NCBI RefSeq assembly: GCF_026967805.1 | Contig: NZ_JAPVBG010000003.1 | Coordinates: forward strand, 248,001 to 312,000 | From: Blastococcus sp. VKM Ac-2987 | Lineage (GTDB): Bacteria; Actinomycetota; Actinomycetes; Mycobacteriales; Geodermatophilaceae | DNA: 64,000 bases | Direction of reading: 5' to 3' | Shown here: piece by piece, positions 43,391-52,976 of the stretch | How positions within the stretch are numbered: position 1 is the first letter of the stretch | Layout of the letters: each line of letters starts with the position of its first letter | The notes under the pieces: generated by a model | The model's input: the letters and a program-made list of their open reading frames with translations, nothing else | Told to the model about the DNA's origin: nothing | The model's database searches: none | Translations under genes and position numbers: made by a program

Positions 43391-44677
43391 ATGTCGAGCA
43401 ACACCCTGACCGCCGCCGAGGCGAGCGGTCCGCACAAGCCGGCTGCGGGCTTCGAGGGCGACCGCCACGACAACACCGTGGGCGGCGCCGTCCGCGGCTA
43501 CGTCAACAAGCTGCGGGCCGGTGACCTGGGCGCGCTGCCGGCCATCCTGGGCATCGTCGTCCTGGGCATCCTGTTCACGGTGCTCCGGCCGGACACGTTC
43601 CTGACGCCGTTGAACCTGTCCAACCTGCTCGTGCAGTCGACCCCGATCATCGTGCTCGCGATGGGCCTGGTCTTCGTCCTGCTGCTGGGCGAGATCGACC
43701 TGTCCGCGGGTGTGGTGAGCGGCGTCTGCTCGGCGGTGCTCGCCCAACTGCTGGTGCAGGTCGGCGTCGCCTGGCCGATCGCCGTGCTGGCCGCCATCGC
43801 CACGGGTGCCGTGATCGGCGTCTTCACCGGCAGCCTCGTCGGGATGGTCGGCATCCCGTCCTTCGTCGTGACGCTGGCCCTCTTCCTCGGGTTCCAGGGC
43901 GTCACGCTGCGGATCATCGGCCAGGGCGGCACCGTGCCCGTCCGCGAGCCGGTCATCCGCGCCCTGGCGAACGAGAACGTGCCGGTGACCATCGGCTGGA
44001 TCCTGGCCGTGGTCGTCGCGGTGTCCTACGCCGCCTTCGAGCTGTGGCGCTGGCGGTCGCAGCAGTCCCGCGGCCTGGCGCACCAGCCGCTCGTGCTGGT
44101 GGTGGCCCGCATCGTGCTCATCGCCGCGGTGGTGTTCGGCGTGACCGCCCTGCTCAGCGTCGACCGGGCGCTGGCCGCCGCGATCGACCTCGCCGGCATC
44201 CCCTACGCGGTGCCGCTGGTCGTGGTCCTGCTGCTGGTGCTCACGTTCGTGCTCTCGCGCACCACGTTCGGGCGGCACATCTACGCCGTCGGCGGCAACG
44301 CCGAGGCCGCGCGCCGGGCGGGCATCAACGTCACCCGGATCCGGGTGCTGGCGTTCGTGATCTCGTCGAGCCTGGCGGCGATCAGCGGCATCCTGGCCAC
44401 CTCGCGGCTGAGCTCGGTCACGCCGGACGCCGGTGCGGGCAACACGCTGCTGTACGCGGTCGGTGCGGCGGTCATCGGTGGCACCAGCCTCTTCGGCGGC
44501 CGGGGCAAGGCCCGGGACGCCGTCCTCGGTGGCCTGGTGATCGCGATCATCGCCAACGGGCTGGGCCTGCTCGGGGTGGCGGCCTACCTGAACTTCGTGA
44601 TCACCGGTGGCGTGCTGCTGCTGGCGGCCAGCGTGGACGCGCTGGCCCGGCGCCGGGCGGCCACGGCCCGACGATGA
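43391..44677 (+). CDS. xylH: Sugar ABC transporter permease
   Basis: A 428-residue membrane protein of the CUT2 permease family with about ten or more hydrophobic segments. Typical pieces are ALGMGLVFVLLLGEIDLSAG (as VLAMGLVFVLLLGEIDLSAG), GMVGIPSFVVTLALFLGFQG and the coupling region HIYAVGGNAEAARRAGINV, followed by VIGGTSLFGGRGKARDAVLG. A ~45-residue hydrophilic N-terminus precedes the first helix. ATG 43391 has GAGAGGA upstream. A long hairpin follows directly after the stop. Confidence 0.9.
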   Translation: MSSNTLTAAEASGPHKPAAGFEGDRHDNTVGGAVRGYVNKLRAGDLGALPAILGIVVLGILFTVLRPDTFLTPLNLSNLLVQSTPIIVLAMGLVFVLLLGEIDLSAGVVSGVCSAVLAQLLVQVGVAWPIAVLAAIATGAVIGVFTGSLVGMVGIPSFVVTLALFLGFQGVTLRIIGQGGTVPVREPVIRALANENVPVTIGWILAVVVAVSYAAFELWRWRSQQSRGLAHQPLVLVVARIVLIAAVVFGVTALLSVDRALAAAIDLAGIPYAVPLVVVLLLVLTFVLSRTTFGRHIYAVGGNAEAARRAGINVTRIRVLAFVISSSLAAISGILATSRLSSVTPDAGAGNTLLYAVGAAVIGGTSLFGGRGKARDAVLGGLVIAIIANGLGLLGVAAYLNFVITGGVLLLAASVDALARRRAATARR

Positions 44678-44680
44678 CCC

Positions 44681-44716
44681 CTGCCGCCCGCCGTGCTCAG
44701 CGCCGGCGGGCGGCAG
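44681..44716 (+). terminator. Hairpin terminator of the sugar transporter operon
   Basis: CTGCCGCCCGCCG (44681-44693) pairs perfectly over 13 bp with CGGCGGGCGGCAG (44704-44716), loop ten bases, starting three bases after the permease stop. A second stem, ACGCCGGCG with CGCCGGCGT (44729-44767), follows. Confidence 0.7.
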
Positions 44717-44790
44717 GTGCCCACGCCGACGCCGGCGTCCTCCGCTCCGCGCGGGGGGCGCCGGCGTTCGTCGTCAGTGGACATGGGCCT

Positions 44791-44894
44791 AGGCATAGCT
44801 TCCTATGCCCGTGGAACGCGGCGCCGATCCGCAGGCATAGCTTCCTATGCCCGTGGAACGCGGCGCCGATCCGCAGGCATAGCTTCCTATGCCT
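44791..44894. repeat. 42-bp tandem repeat carrying a hairpin in each unit
   Basis: Two full units (44791-44832, 44833-44874) are identical and a third, partial unit runs 44875-44894. Each starts with A + GGCATAG-CTTC-CTATGCC, a perfect 7-bp stem with a four-base loop, followed by a spacer CGTGGAACGCGGCGCCGATCC. The hairpins are AT-rich against the surroundings. The array ends five bases before the RNase D stop codon and lies between convergent genes. Confidence 0.9.
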
Positions 44895-44898
44895 GGGG

Positions 44899-46242
44899 TC
44901 AGGCGCGGGCGATCGCGTCGGTCAGCACGTCGAGGGTCAGCTCCACCTGCCACGCCCGCGCGCCACCGGCGCGCAACGCCTCGGCGACCGCCGATGGCTC
45001 ACGGGGCTCCGGCGGGCTCCACACCAGCCGCCGCACCAGGTCGGGGGAGAGGATGTTCTCCACCGGCACCACGTGCTTCTCCGAGAGCTCGGCGAGCCCG
45101 GCCCGGGCGGCCTGCAGGCGGGTCGCCGCGGCGGGGTCGCGGTCGGCCCAGCGGTTCACCGGCGGCGGGCCGTCACCGGGCTTGCTATGCAGGGGGAGGT
45201 CGTCCTCGGGCAGCGCCTTGCCGCGCGCCAGCGCGGTGAACCAGTGCGCGACCAGCCGCCGGTTGGCCCGGCCGCGGAAGACCGGCAGCTCCAGCAGCGC
45301 ACCCTCGTTCCTCGGGTCGGCCTGCACCGCCGCCACCATCGCCGAGTCGGGCAGCACCCGGCCGGGGGCGACGTCGCGCCGCCGGGCCAGGTCGTCGCGG
45401 GCCTCCCAGATGGCGCGCAGCATCCCGAGCTGGCGGCGGCTGCGCAGCCCGTGCACGCCCGAGGTGCGCCGCCACGGGTCCTGCTTCGGCGCGGGCGGAC
45501 CGGCGGCGAGGATCGCCTCGAACTCCTCGCGGGCCCAGCCGGTCTTGCCCTGCTCCTCGAGGATCGCGGCGAGGGCGTCGCGCAGGTCCACGAGCACCTC
45601 GACGTCGAGCGCCGCGTAGACCAGCCACTCCTCGGGCAGCGGTCGGGTGCTCCAGTCGGCGGCCGAGTGCCCCTTCTGCAGCGAGAACCCCAGCAGCGAC
45701 TCGACGACGGCGCCCAGGCCCACGCGGGGCAGCCCGGCCAGCCGGGCGGCGAGCTCGGTGTCGAACACGCGGGCCGGCACCAGACCGATCTCGGCCAGGC
45801 ACGGCAGGTCCTGGTTGGCGGCGTGCAGCACCCACTCGGCGTCCGCGATGGCCTCCTGGACCACCGACAGGTCCGGCAGCGGGACCGGGTCGAGCAGGCC
45901 GGTGCCCGAGCCGGCGCGGCGCAGCTGCACCAGGTAGGCGCGCTGCCCGTAGCGGTACCCGGACGCGCGCTCGGCGTCGACGGCCACCGGCCCGGTGCCA
46001 CCGCGCAGGGCCTCGGCGTACTCGACCAGCTGCGTGGAGGTCTCGATGACCGGCGGGAGCCCGTCGCGGGGTGCGAGGAGCGGGGTGGGCTCGGGAGCCG
46101 CGGCCGCTGCCACGGCCTCCGGCGTCTCGGGAGTGGGCTCGGTGCTCAGTTGCCGTCCACCTTCTCGCCCGTCCTCGTCTGTCGGTCCACCGGCGCCCGG
46201 CCGGGGTCCACCGCGGCCGGCCGCGGGATCCAGGGGGAGCAC
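44899..46242 (-). CDS. Ribonuclease D-like 3'-5' exonuclease
   Basis: About 447 residues. The DEDD exonuclease domain covers roughly residues 65-240: Exo I VAVDAERASGYRYG, Exo II HAANQDLPCLAEIGL, and Exo III YAALDVEVLVDL with the catalytic Asp and Tyr. An HRDC domain follows (~270-345). It trims tRNA or other RNA 3' ends. The start is uncertain: GTG 46242 is the only in-frame conventional start near the upstream end, but it gives a ~60-residue N-terminal extension. Equivalent to M. tuberculosis Rv2681 by position. Confidence 0.88.
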   Translation of the reverse strand: MLPLDPAAGRGGPRPGAGGPTDEDGREGGRQLSTEPTPETPEAVAAAAAPEPTPLLAPRDGLPPVIETSTQLVEYAEALRGGTGPVAVDAERASGYRYGQRAYLVQLRRAGSGTGLLDPVPLPDLSVVQEAIADAEWVLHAANQDLPCLAEIGLVPARVFDTELAARLAGLPRVGLGAVVESLLGFSLQKGHSAADWSTRPLPEEWLVYAALDVEVLVDLRDALAAILEEQGKTGWAREEFEAILAAGPPAPKQDPWRRTSGVHGLRSRRQLGMLRAIWEARDDLARRRDVAPGRVLPDSAMVAAVQADPRNEGALLELPVFRGRANRRLVAHWFTALARGKALPEDDLPLHSKPGDGPPPVNRWADRDPAAATRLQAARAGLAELSEKHVVPVENILSPDLVRRLVWSPPEPREPSAVAEALRAGGARAWQVELTLDVLTDAIARA

Positions 46243-46281
46243 CGGCGCAACGAGCTCCGGGCCCGTTGTGCCGCACCGATG

Positions 46282-46908
46282 TTAGAGAGTCTCGCTACCG
46301 ACCCGGTCGGAGGGACCCAGCAGCCGCACGCCGGGCGGTGGCAGACCGGCCGCGTTGCCCAGCACCTCCAGCCAGGCCAGCAGGTGCCGGTCGAGGTCGG
46401 TGCCCTCTGCAGTCCAGGAGGCGCGCATCTCCACGTCGACGGAGTGCTCGGGCCCGGCCAGCTCGCCGAACCTCGTGGAGGCGGTGCGGGTGACCGTGCC
46501 GCCGACCGTGTGGTGCGCCGCCCCGGACTCGGCGAGGGCGTCGGTGAGCCAGCTCCAGGCCACCTCGGAGAACATGGCGTCGTCGACCAGCGTCTCGTCG
46601 GTCTCCGCAGAGAGGTATCCGACGCAGCGCAGGGTGCCGTGCCAGGCCTCGTGGCCCGCGGGGTCGTACAGGACGATGAACCGCGCGCTGGCGATCTCGA
46701 CGTCGTCCTCGTCGTCCGGGTCCGGCACCCGCGCCCCGATCGCGTGCGCGAACGGGGCCAGCCGCTGCGGGGCGGGGATGGAGCCCAGCTCGATCTCCGG
46801 GCGGGCGCGCACGCCCGCCAGGGACTCGAGGGCGGCGCGGAACACGGCAGGGACGGCGTCGGCGTCCCTGCTCTCGTCCCCGGCGTCGGCCAGGTTGCGC
46901 GGCTCCAC
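46282..46908 (-). CDS. DUF3000 protein
   Basis: A 208-residue actinobacterial protein found beside hemE and RNase D (Rv2680-like). Conserved blocks include [57 protein letters not shown] and [14 protein letters not shown]. Function unknown. GTG 46908 lies six bases after TACTCT with no ribosome site, so its mRNA is probably leaderless. The frame continues 54 codons upstream into the hemE promoter region without homology. It is divergent from hemE. Confidence 0.85.
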   Translation of the reverse strand: MEPRNLADAGDESRDADAVPAVFRAALESLAGVRARPEIELGSIPAPQRLAPFAHAIGARVPDPDDEDDVEIASARFIVLYDPAGHEAWHGTLRCVGYLSAETDETLVDDAMFSEVAWSWLTDALAESGAAHHTVGGTVTRTASTRFGELAGPEHSVDVEMRASWTAEGTDLDRHLLAWLEVLGNAAGLPPPGVRLLGPSDRVGSETL

Positions 46909-47012
46909 GCCCGCAGAGTAGGCCGGTAACCGGGACTGGCGTGCCGACGCGCCGCACACCGGCCGGACGCGGCGGACCGGAGGTCGCCGGGCGTCTGGGA
47001 GGATCGACCCTC

Positions 47013-48065
47013 GTGAGTCCCGCTCCTGTGTCGGCGTCCCCGGCCGATTCCGACCTCGTCCGCGCCGCACGTGGCCTCCCGGTGAGCCGCACCCCCGTCT
47101 GGTTCATGCGCCAGGCCGGGCGCTCGCTCCCCGAGTACCGGGCCCTGCGCGCCGGCACGGCGATGCTCGCGGCCTGCCAGGACCCCGACCTGGTCACCGA
47201 GATCACCCTGCAGCCGGTCCGCCGGCACCAGGTCGACGCCGCGATCCTGTTCTCCGACATCGTGCTGCCGCTGGTGGTGGCAGGGGTGGACATCGAGATC
47301 AAGCCGGGCATCGGCCCGGTGGTCGCGAACCCGGTCCGCACCGTCGCCGACGTGGACGCCCTGCCCGACCTCGCGCCCGAGCAGCTCGGCTTCCTGGAGA
47401 CGGCGGTGCGCGCGCTGGTGGCCGAGCTGGGCCCGACACCGCTCATCGGGTTCGCCGGTGCGCCGTTCACCCTGGCCACCTACCTGATCGAGGGCGGCCC
47501 CTCCAAGGAGCACGCCCGCACCAAGGCCTTCATGTACGCCGAGCCCGAGGCGTGGGCGCGGCTGCTGGAGCGGCTGTCGCGCTCGGCGGCGACGTTCCTG
47601 CGCGCCCAGGTCGACTCCGGTGCCTCGGCCGTGCAGCTGTTCGACTCCTGGGCCGGGGTGCTCTCGGCCGCCGACTACGCCGAGCGGGTGCTGCCGCACT
47701 CGCGGGCGGTCTTCGACGGGCTGGGGGAGCGGGACGTGCCCCGCATCCACTTCGGCGTGGGCACCGGCGAGCTGCTCCCGCTCATCGGCGACGCCGGCGC
47801 CGACGTCGTCGGCGTGGACTGGCGGCTGCCCCTGGACGAGGCCGCCCGCCGGGTGGGCCCCGGGCGCTCGCTGCAGGGCAACCTCGACCCCGCGGTCCTG
47901 CTCGCCGACCGGGACACCGTGGAGCGGGAGGTGCGCCGGATCGTCCGCCAGGCGGAGGCGGCCCGCGGGCACATCTTCAACCTGGGCCACGGCGTGCTGC
48001 CCGACACCGACCCCGACGTGCTCACCCGCGTGGCCGCGCTGGTGCACGAGCTGACCGCGGAGTGA
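47013..48065 (+). CDS. hemE: Uroporphyrinogen decarboxylase
   Basis: A 350-residue enzyme that decarboxylates uroporphyrinogen III to coproporphyrinogen III. Signature 1 is [15 protein letters not shown] near residue 30 and signature 2 [17 protein letters not shown] near residue 150; the catalytic Asp is in [14 protein letters not shown] 47013 has GGGAGG upstream. The stop overlaps the hemY start (GTGA), so both enzymes are made together; hemQ follows further on. Confidence 0.96.
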   Translation: MSPAPVSASPADSDLVRAARGLPVSRTPVWFMRQAGRSLPEYRALRAGTAMLAACQDPDLVTEITLQPVRRHQVDAAILFSDIVLPLVVAGVDIEIKPGIGPVVANPVRTVADVDALPDLAPEQLGFLETAVRALVAELGPTPLIGFAGAPFTLATYLIEGGPSKEHARTKAFMYAEPEAWARLLERLSRSAATFLRAQVDSGASAVQLFDSWAGVLSAADYAERVLPHSRAVFDGLGERDVPRIHFGVGTGELLPLIGDAGADVVGVDWRLPLDEAARRVGPGRSLQGNLDPAVLLADRDTVEREVRRIVRQAEAARGHIFNLGHGVLPDTDPDVLTRVAALVHELTAE

Positions 48066-49438
48066 CCCCCCGCCGGCTGGTCGTCGTCGGGGCCGGCATC
48101 ACCGGGCTGGCCGCGGCCTTCGAGTGGCGCCGGCGCCGGCCCGACGACGAGATCGTCGTCCTGGAGGCCGGCGACCGGATCGGCGGCAAGCTCGACCGCG
48201 TCCAGCTCGCCGGCACCTGGTACGACACCGGCCCCGAGGCGCTGCTCGCCCGGGTGCCGGAGGCGGTGGCCCTGGTGGAGGCGCTCGGCTGGGGCGACCG
48301 GCTCGTGGCACCGGCGACCACGCAGGCCTCTGTGGTGCTGCCGGACGGGCGCTTCCCGCTGCCGGCCGGCACGGTCCTGGGCGTGCCCGTCTCGGCCGAC
48401 GGGCTCGACGGCGTCCTGACCCCGGCGGGGGTGGCCCGGGTCCGGGCCGAGGCCGAGCTGCCGCCGCTCTCGCTGCCCGAGGGCGACGTCGCGGTCGGTG
48501 GGCTGCTGCGCGAGCGGCTCGGGGACGAGGTGGTCGACCGGCTGGTCGAGCCGCTCCTCGGCGGCGTGTACGCGGGCCGGGCCGACGAGCTCTCGCTGGC
48601 CGCCACCATGCCGGCGCTGGCCGCCCACGTCCGGGGTGCCCGGTCGGTGCTCGAGGCGGCCGCGGCCGCCCGGGACGCCGGATCCCGCAGCCGCTTCGAC
48701 GCCGACGGGCCGGTGTTCGTGACCGTCGACGTCGGGATCGGTGCGCTGCCTGCGGCGCTGGTCGAGGCGGCAGGTGCGCAGGTGCGGCTCCGCACGCCCG
48801 CGCACGGCCTGCGCCGGACCGCCGGGGGCTTCGAGATCTCGGCCGGGGCGGTGGCCGCCCCGGAGGTCCTGACCGCCGACGCGGTGATCGTCACGGCGCC
48901 GGCGCCCAAGGCCGCGCGGCTGCTCGGCGAGGCCGTCCCCGACGCCGTCGCCCCGCTCGGGGGCATCCCGTACGCGTCCATGGCTGTCGTCGCGATGGCG
49001 TTCCCGGCGCAGGACGTCCCCGCGGGCTCGGGCCTGCTGGTGCCGCCGGTGACCGGCCGGCTGGTCAAGGGCGTCACCGTCTCCTCGGCGAAGTGGCCGC
49101 ACCTGGCCGGCGGGGAGGCGCTGCTCGTGCGGTCGTCGGTGGGGCGCTTCCGCGACGAGTCGCAGCTGCAGCGGCCCGACGACGAGCTGGCTGCCGACGT
49201 CGTCGCCGACGTCGTCGACCTGCTCGGGCTCTCGCGCCCCGATCCCCTGGACACCCGCGTGGTGCGCTGGGGCGGTGGCCTTCCGCAGTACCTGGTGGGC
49301 CACCCGGAGCGCGTCTCGGCGATCCGGACGGCGGTCGGCGCGGTGCCCGGCCTGGCCGTGGCCGGCGCCGCCTACGAGGGGATCGGCGTTCCCGCCTGCA
49401 TCCGCGACGCGCACCGGGCGGTCGACGCCCTCGCCTGA
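48062..49438 (+). CDS. hemY: Coproporphyrinogen/protoporphyrinogen oxidase
   Basis: A 458-residue FAD enzyme of the HemY type. FAD binding: [16 protein letters not shown] near the N-terminus with an acidic [11 protein letters not shown] motif; the C-terminal FAD loop is [20 protein letters not shown]. With HemQ encoded close by, the enzyme most probably acts as coproporphyrinogen III oxidase (CgoX) in the coproporphyrin-dependent haem pathway of Gram-positive bacteria. GTG 48062 overlaps the hemE stop. Confidence 0.93.
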   Translation: MTPRRLVVVGAGITGLAAAFEWRRRRPDDEIVVLEAGDRIGGKLDRVQLAGTWYDTGPEALLARVPEAVALVEALGWGDRLVAPATTQASVVLPDGRFPLPAGTVLGVPVSADGLDGVLTPAGVARVRAEAELPPLSLPEGDVAVGGLLRERLGDEVVDRLVEPLLGGVYAGRADELSLAATMPALAAHVRGARSVLEAAAAARDAGSRSRFDADGPVFVTVDVGIGALPAALVEAAGAQVRLRTPAHGLRRTAGGFEISAGAVAAPEVLTADAVIVTAPAPKAARLLGEAVPDAVAPLGGIPYASMAVVAMAFPAQDVPAGSGLLVPPVTGRLVKGVTVSSAKWPHLAGGEALLVRSSVGRFRDESQLQRPDDELAADVVADVVDLLGLSRPDPLDTRVVRWGGGLPQYLVGHPERVSAIRTAVGAVPGLAVAGAAYEGIGVPACIRDAHRAVDALA

Positions 49439-49494
49439 CCCGGTGTGGCGGGCCCGGGTTGCCGGGAGCGGCCGGGGTGCCCAGGGTCGGGGGC

Positions 49495-50466
49495 ATGACC
49501 GGGTCCTTCGCACGTGGGCTGGCCGCCGGCGCGGCCGGCACCGTCGCGCTCAACACCGTCTCCTACCTCGACATGGTCCTGCGCGGCCGCCCGGCCAGCC
49601 AGGTCCCCGAGCAGCTGGTCGACGCCGTCGCCGCACGGGTGAGCCGGGCCGTCCCCGGCGGCCGCGCGGAACGCGACGCGCGGCGGAGCGCGCTCGGGGC
49701 GCTCGCCGGCATCGCGAACGGCCTGGGCGTCGGCGTACTGGCCAGCACGGTCCGGTCGCTGGGCGTCCGCTTCCCGGCGCCCGTGGGCGCGGTGCTGGCC
49801 GGCGCGGCGTCGGCGGCGGCGACCGACGGCGCGGTGGCGGCGCTGGGGGTCGCGGACCCGCGCACCTGGTCGGCCGCCGACTGGGCGACCGACGCCGTCC
49901 CGCACCTCGCCTACGGCGCGGCGGTGCAGACCGTGCTGGCGGCGGTGCCGACGCCCGCCGAGCGGACCACGCCCCGGGGGCCGGCCCGCGCCGGGCTGGT
50001 CGTCCGGTCCGCGGTCCTGGGGGTGGCCGCCGGAGGCCGCAGCTCGCTGGGCTTCGCCGGCCCGGTCCTCACCGCGCCGACGGCCGCCGGGGCCCCGGGG
50101 CGGGTGTCCAGGAAGCACCAGGTGCTCAGCGCCGCGGGCGTCGTCGTCGAGCTGATCGCCGACAAGCAGCCGGGCACGCCGCCGCGGACGGAGGGTGCCG
50201 TCCTGGTGCCGCGGCTGCTGGCTGCCGGAGAGGGCGGCGGGCGGTTGGCCGCGCGCGAGCGCTCCAACGGCGCGCTGCCCGTGGTGGCGGGGATCGCCGG
50301 GGCGCTGGTCGGGTCCTACGCGGGGCTGGGCTGGCGGCGCTGGGCCGTCGGGCGCATGCCGGACACGTGGGCCGCGCTCGTCGAGGACGCCGCCGCGCTG
50401 GCGCTCGCCGCGGTCGCCTGCCTGCCCGGTCGCGACCGCCGCCGGCCGGTCGTCGTCCCCCGCTGA
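49495..50466 (+). CDS. Two-part membrane protein with DUF4126-like C-terminus
   Basis: A 323-residue hydrophobic protein. The N-terminal ~155 residues (ARGLAAGAAGTVALNTVSYLDM, then QLVDAVAARVSR) look like one small membrane family. The C-terminal ~160 residues (SAVLGVAAGGRSSLGFAGPVL, VELIADKQPGTPPRTE, VAGIAGALVGSYAGLGWR) resemble DUF4126 proteins. The combination looks like a fusion. ATG 49495 has GGGTCGGGGG-type sequence upstream. It is inserted between hemY and hemQ, co-directional with both. Function unknown. Confidence 0.75.
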   Translation: MTGSFARGLAAGAAGTVALNTVSYLDMVLRGRPASQVPEQLVDAVAARVSRAVPGGRAERDARRSALGALAGIANGLGVGVLASTVRSLGVRFPAPVGAVLAGAASAAATDGAVAALGVADPRTWSAADWATDAVPHLAYGAAVQTVLAAVPTPAERTTPRGPARAGLVVRSAVLGVAAGGRSSLGFAGPVLTAPTAAGAPGRVSRKHQVLSAAGVVVELIADKQPGTPPRTEGAVLVPRLLAAGEGGGRLAARERSNGALPVVAGIAGALVGSYAGLGWRRWAVGRMPDTWAALVEDAAALALAAVACLPGRDRRRPVVVPR

Positions 50467-50738
50467 TCCGGCGGGGCGGCGACCGTCGCGCGGACCACAC
50501 CGGCCGGGGGGCATCCGGCAGGGCTCGCCGCTGTTGACAGGGACGTGACGACGATGCACCGATCGACAAGGATTTCCGTCCGGTCCTCCCCGCCGGGCCG
50601 CTGCCTCCGCCACCACGTGTGGATGGCTGCGTGCGGCGACTGCCGTGCCGCGCACGGCGGCGACCGCAGCGGTCGTGATCCCGCGCACGGCACGGGGCCC
50701 GGCGCTTCCACCGCGGGCTCCGGGAGGACAATGGCGGC
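50467..50738. other. Gap before hemQ without a supported gene
   Basis: TTGACA (about 50535) is a good -35 but no matching -10 is obvious. A 65-codon frame starting GTG 50545 (MTTMHRSTRISVRSS) has a leader-peptide flavour but crosses inverted GC-rich sequence and reaches into hemQ's ribosome-site region; I do not call it. The stretch near 50640-50720 contains GCCGTGCCGCGCACGGCGGC-type inverted repeats. Confidence 0.35.
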
Positions 50739-51458
50739 ATGAGCGAGCAGCAGGTCGAGGAACGCAGCATCGGCAAGCGGGCGAACGAGCTGAACGCGAG
50801 CATCCGCTACACGATGTGGTCGGTGTTCAAGCTGGCCCGGCCGTTCGGCGACGAGGCGCGCACCGCCGCGGCCGACGAGGCCGCCGCGCTGGTCGAGGAG
50901 CTGGCCGGCAAGGACGTCGTCGTCCGCGGGACCTACGACGTGAGCGGCCTGCGGGCCGACGCCGACCTCATGGTCTGGTGGCACGCGACCTCGCCCGAGG
51001 CGTTGCAGGAGGCCTACACCCGCCTCCGCCGGACCGCACTGGGCCGGCGCCTGGAGCCGGTGTGGTCGCAGATGGCGCTGCACCGGCCCGCGGAGTTCAA
51101 CCGCAGCCACATCCCCGCGTTCCTCGCCGACGAGGAGCCGCGCCGGTTCGTCTGCGTCTACCCGTTCGTGCGGTCCTACGAGTGGTACCTGCTGCCCGAC
51201 GAGGAGCGGCGGGACATGCTCAAGGAGCACGGCATGCAGGCCCGGCCCTACCCCGATGTGCGGGCCAACACGGTCGCCTCGTTCGGGCTGGGCGACTACG
51301 AGTGGATGCTCGCCTTCGAGGCCGACGAGCTGCACCGCATCGTCGACCTGATGCGCGACCTGCGGGCCAGCCGCGCCCGCCGGCACGTGCGCGAGGAGAT
51401 CCCGTTCTACACCGGCACCCGCAAGCCGGTCGCCGAGCTGGTCCACGACCTGCCGTAG
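50739..51458 (+). CDS. hemQ: Coproheme decarboxylase (HemQ/ChdC)
   Basis: A 239-residue chlorite-dismutase-fold protein that decarboxylates coproheme III to haem b, the last step of the coproporphyrin-dependent pathway. Features: [42 protein letters not shown] with the catalytic Tyr of the family near residue 146, and [19 protein letters not shown] leading to the haem pocket. ATG 50739 follows GGGAGGACA. It is in the conserved hemE-hemY-hemQ order of actinobacteria. Confidence 0.94.
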   Translation: MSEQQVEERSIGKRANELNASIRYTMWSVFKLARPFGDEARTAAADEAAALVEELAGKDVVVRGTYDVSGLRADADLMVWWHATSPEALQEAYTRLRRTALGRRLEPVWSQMALHRPAEFNRSHIPAFLADEEPRRFVCVYPFVRSYEWYLLPDEERRDMLKEHGMQARPYPDVRANTVASFGLGDYEWMLAFEADELHRIVDLMRDLRASRARRHVREEIPFYTGTRKPVAELVHDLP

Positions 51459-51538
51459 AGACGCCTCCGGGGGTGCTCCTCGCGCGGTCGGCGTCTGCAG
51501 GACACCCGGAGCGCGAACAACACCCCCGGAGCGGGCGG

Positions 51539-51955
51539 CTACTCCGCCGCGGAGAGCCGGATGGAGACGCTGTTGATGCAGTAGCGGTCGCCGGTGGGCG
51601 TCTGCGGGGCGTCGTCGAAGAGGTGGCCCAGGTGGCTGTGGCAGGTCGCGCACAGCACCTCGGTCCGGCGCATGCCGAAGCTGCGGTCCTCGCGGAGGAT
51701 CACGTTGTCCTCGGCGGAGGCCTCGTAGAACGACGGCCAGCCGCAGTGGCTGTCGAACTTGGTTTCCGAGCGGAACAGCTCGGCGCCGCAGGCGCGGCAC
51801 TCGTAGACGCCGACGGTCTTCGTGTCGACGTACTCGCCGGTCCACGCCCGCTCGGTACCGGCCTGGCGGAGGACCGCGTACTCCTCCGGGGACAGCTGCG
51901 CCCGCCACTCCTCGTCGGTCTTGCTGACCTGGGGCTTCTGGGGGGAGGTCGTCAT
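51539..51955 (-). CDS. msrB: Peptide-methionine (R)-S-oxide reductase
   Basis: A 138-residue MsrB that repairs oxidised methionine (R-sulfoxide). Zinc is held by CRACG and CATCHSHLGH; the catalytic Cys is in DRYCINSVSIRL near residue 129, and HCGWPSFYEA forms the substrate pocket. ATG 51955 is clear. It is convergent with hemQ and divergent from the winged-helix protein at 52066. Position next to hemQ matches the mycobacterial order. Confidence 0.95.
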   Translation of the reverse strand: MTTSPQKPQVSKTDEEWRAQLSPEEYAVLRQAGTERAWTGEYVDTKTVGVYECRACGAELFRSETKFDSHCGWPSFYEASAEDNVILREDRSFGMRRTEVLCATCHSHLGHLFDDAPQTPTGDRYCINSVSIRLSAAE

Positions 51956-52065
51956 GCCTGGAGCAACGACCGCCCCCGGAGCACCATTCCCCGGGCCGGC
52001 TGCGCTCCGCCCGTGCCGCCGGGGCGGGGCGCCGTCGTGCGCCGGGCCGGGAGGAGACTGGGGGA

Positions 52066-52545
52066 GTGACCTCCCCCGATCCCACCGCGCCGCGCGGCCT
52101 GCTGCCGGACGTCTGGTTCACCCGTGACCTGCCGGTGCTCCGCGCCATCGCCCGGCTCGTCGACAGCTCCGAGCACGGCAACACGCCCTACCTGCTGGGT
52201 GCGGTGGTGCCCGCCAGCGGGCTGCCCAAGGCGGAGGTGGTCGCGGCGGCGAGGGCACTGGCCGACACGGGGTACATCGAGCCGCTGACCAACCACGCGG
52301 GCGACATCGTCCGGATCACCGGCATCTCCGCGGAGGCCCGGCGGCTCACCGGCCTCTGGCCGACGCCGCAGAGCGAGTGGGAGCGGCTCACCGAGCAGTT
52401 GGCCGCCCGGGCGGCGAACGCGCCCACCGACGTCGAGCGGCAGCGCTGGCAGGCCTTCGCCGACGCGGCCGCCGCCGTCGGCGAGCACGACGGAGCGCTG
52501 CTGATGTCGGCGCTGATCGGCGGGTACGTGCCCCGGGCGCGCTAG
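52066..52545 (+). CDS. Uncharacterised winged-helix-like protein
   Basis: A 159-residue soluble protein. The middle (PVLRAIARLVDSSEHGNTPYL followed by LPKAEVVAAARALADTGYIEPL) reads like a winged-helix DNA-binding domain; the C-terminal ~65 residues (EWERLTEQLAARAANAPTDVERQRWQAFADAAAAVG) are helical and may mediate oligomerisation. I do not recognise a named family. GTG 52066 has GGGGGAG directly upstream. A strong terminator follows, shared with the convergent cold-shock gene. Confidence 0.75.
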   Translation: MTSPDPTAPRGLLPDVWFTRDLPVLRAIARLVDSSEHGNTPYLLGAVVPASGLPKAEVVAAARALADTGYIEPLTNHAGDIVRITGISAEARRLTGLWPTPQSEWERLTEQLAARAANAPTDVERQRWQAFADAAAAVGEHDGALLMSALIGGYVPRAR

Positions 52546-52563
52546 CGACCCGGCCCCGGAACG

Positions 52564-52601
52564 ACAGCGCCCCCGCCCGGAGAACCGGGCGGGGGCGCTG
52601 T
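52564..52601. terminator. Two-way terminator between convergent genes
   Basis: A 17-bp perfect stem (52564-52580 with 52585-52601; core CGCCCCCGCCCGG-AGAA-CCGGGCGGGGGCG) with an AGAA tetraloop. It is located between the winged-helix gene stop and the cold-shock gene stop and should serve both. The strongest isolated terminator in the window. Confidence 0.85.
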
Positions 52602-52614
52602 GCTGATCAGGCGA

Positions 52615-52818
52615 TCAGAGCGGGGTGACGTTCGCAGCCTGCGGGCCCTTCTGGCCCTGCTCGATGTCGAACGCGATCCGCTGGCCTTCATCGAGCGAGC
52701 GGTACCCGCTGGACTGGATGGCCGAGTAGTGGACGAAGACGTCCGGTCCGCCGCCGTCGGGGGTGGCGAAGCCGAACCCCTTCTCCGCGTTGAACCACTT
52801 GACAGTTCCTTCGGGCAT
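52615..52818 (-). CDS. Cold-shock-domain protein (CspA family)
   Basis: A 67-residue single-stranded-nucleic-acid-binding protein. The start [17 protein letters not shown] contains RNP1, and DVFVHYSAI is RNP2. It is full length for the family and ends [15 protein letters not shown] 52818 has AGGAGCGAGC upstream. Probable RNA chaperone; whether cold-inducible cannot be told from sequence. Confidence 0.95.
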   Translation of the reverse strand: MPEGTVKWFNAEKGFGFATPDGGGPDVFVHYSAIQSSGYRSLDEGQRIAFDIEQGQKGPQAANVTPL

Positions 52819-52976
52819 TGCTCGCTCCTAGCTGAGGTGCTGCATCGGGGTCCTGCCATAGCGCAGGGCCTTCCCGACGGCACAACCCTAGCCAAAGATC
52901 GCCAGAAGGGAACACAGGAGCGGCAGAACTGTGACCTGGGATTCCCGGCCGTCCGGTCGGACGGCGTCCCGCGGGC

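Noticed and set aside
41254-43476. A 740-codon frame antisense to the sugar transporter genes
   Set aside because: Antisense shadow of xylF/xylG: no family motifs, and the sense genes are complete.
44791-44894. Possible CRISPR array (regular 42-bp spacing)
   Set aside because: The whole 42-bp unit, including the would-be spacer, is identical; there are only 2.5 units and no cas genes.
50545-50742. Possible leader peptide before hemQ
   Set aside because: No clear promoter -10 or ribosome site, no tell-tale codon run, and the frame simply continues through GC-rich inverted repeats.
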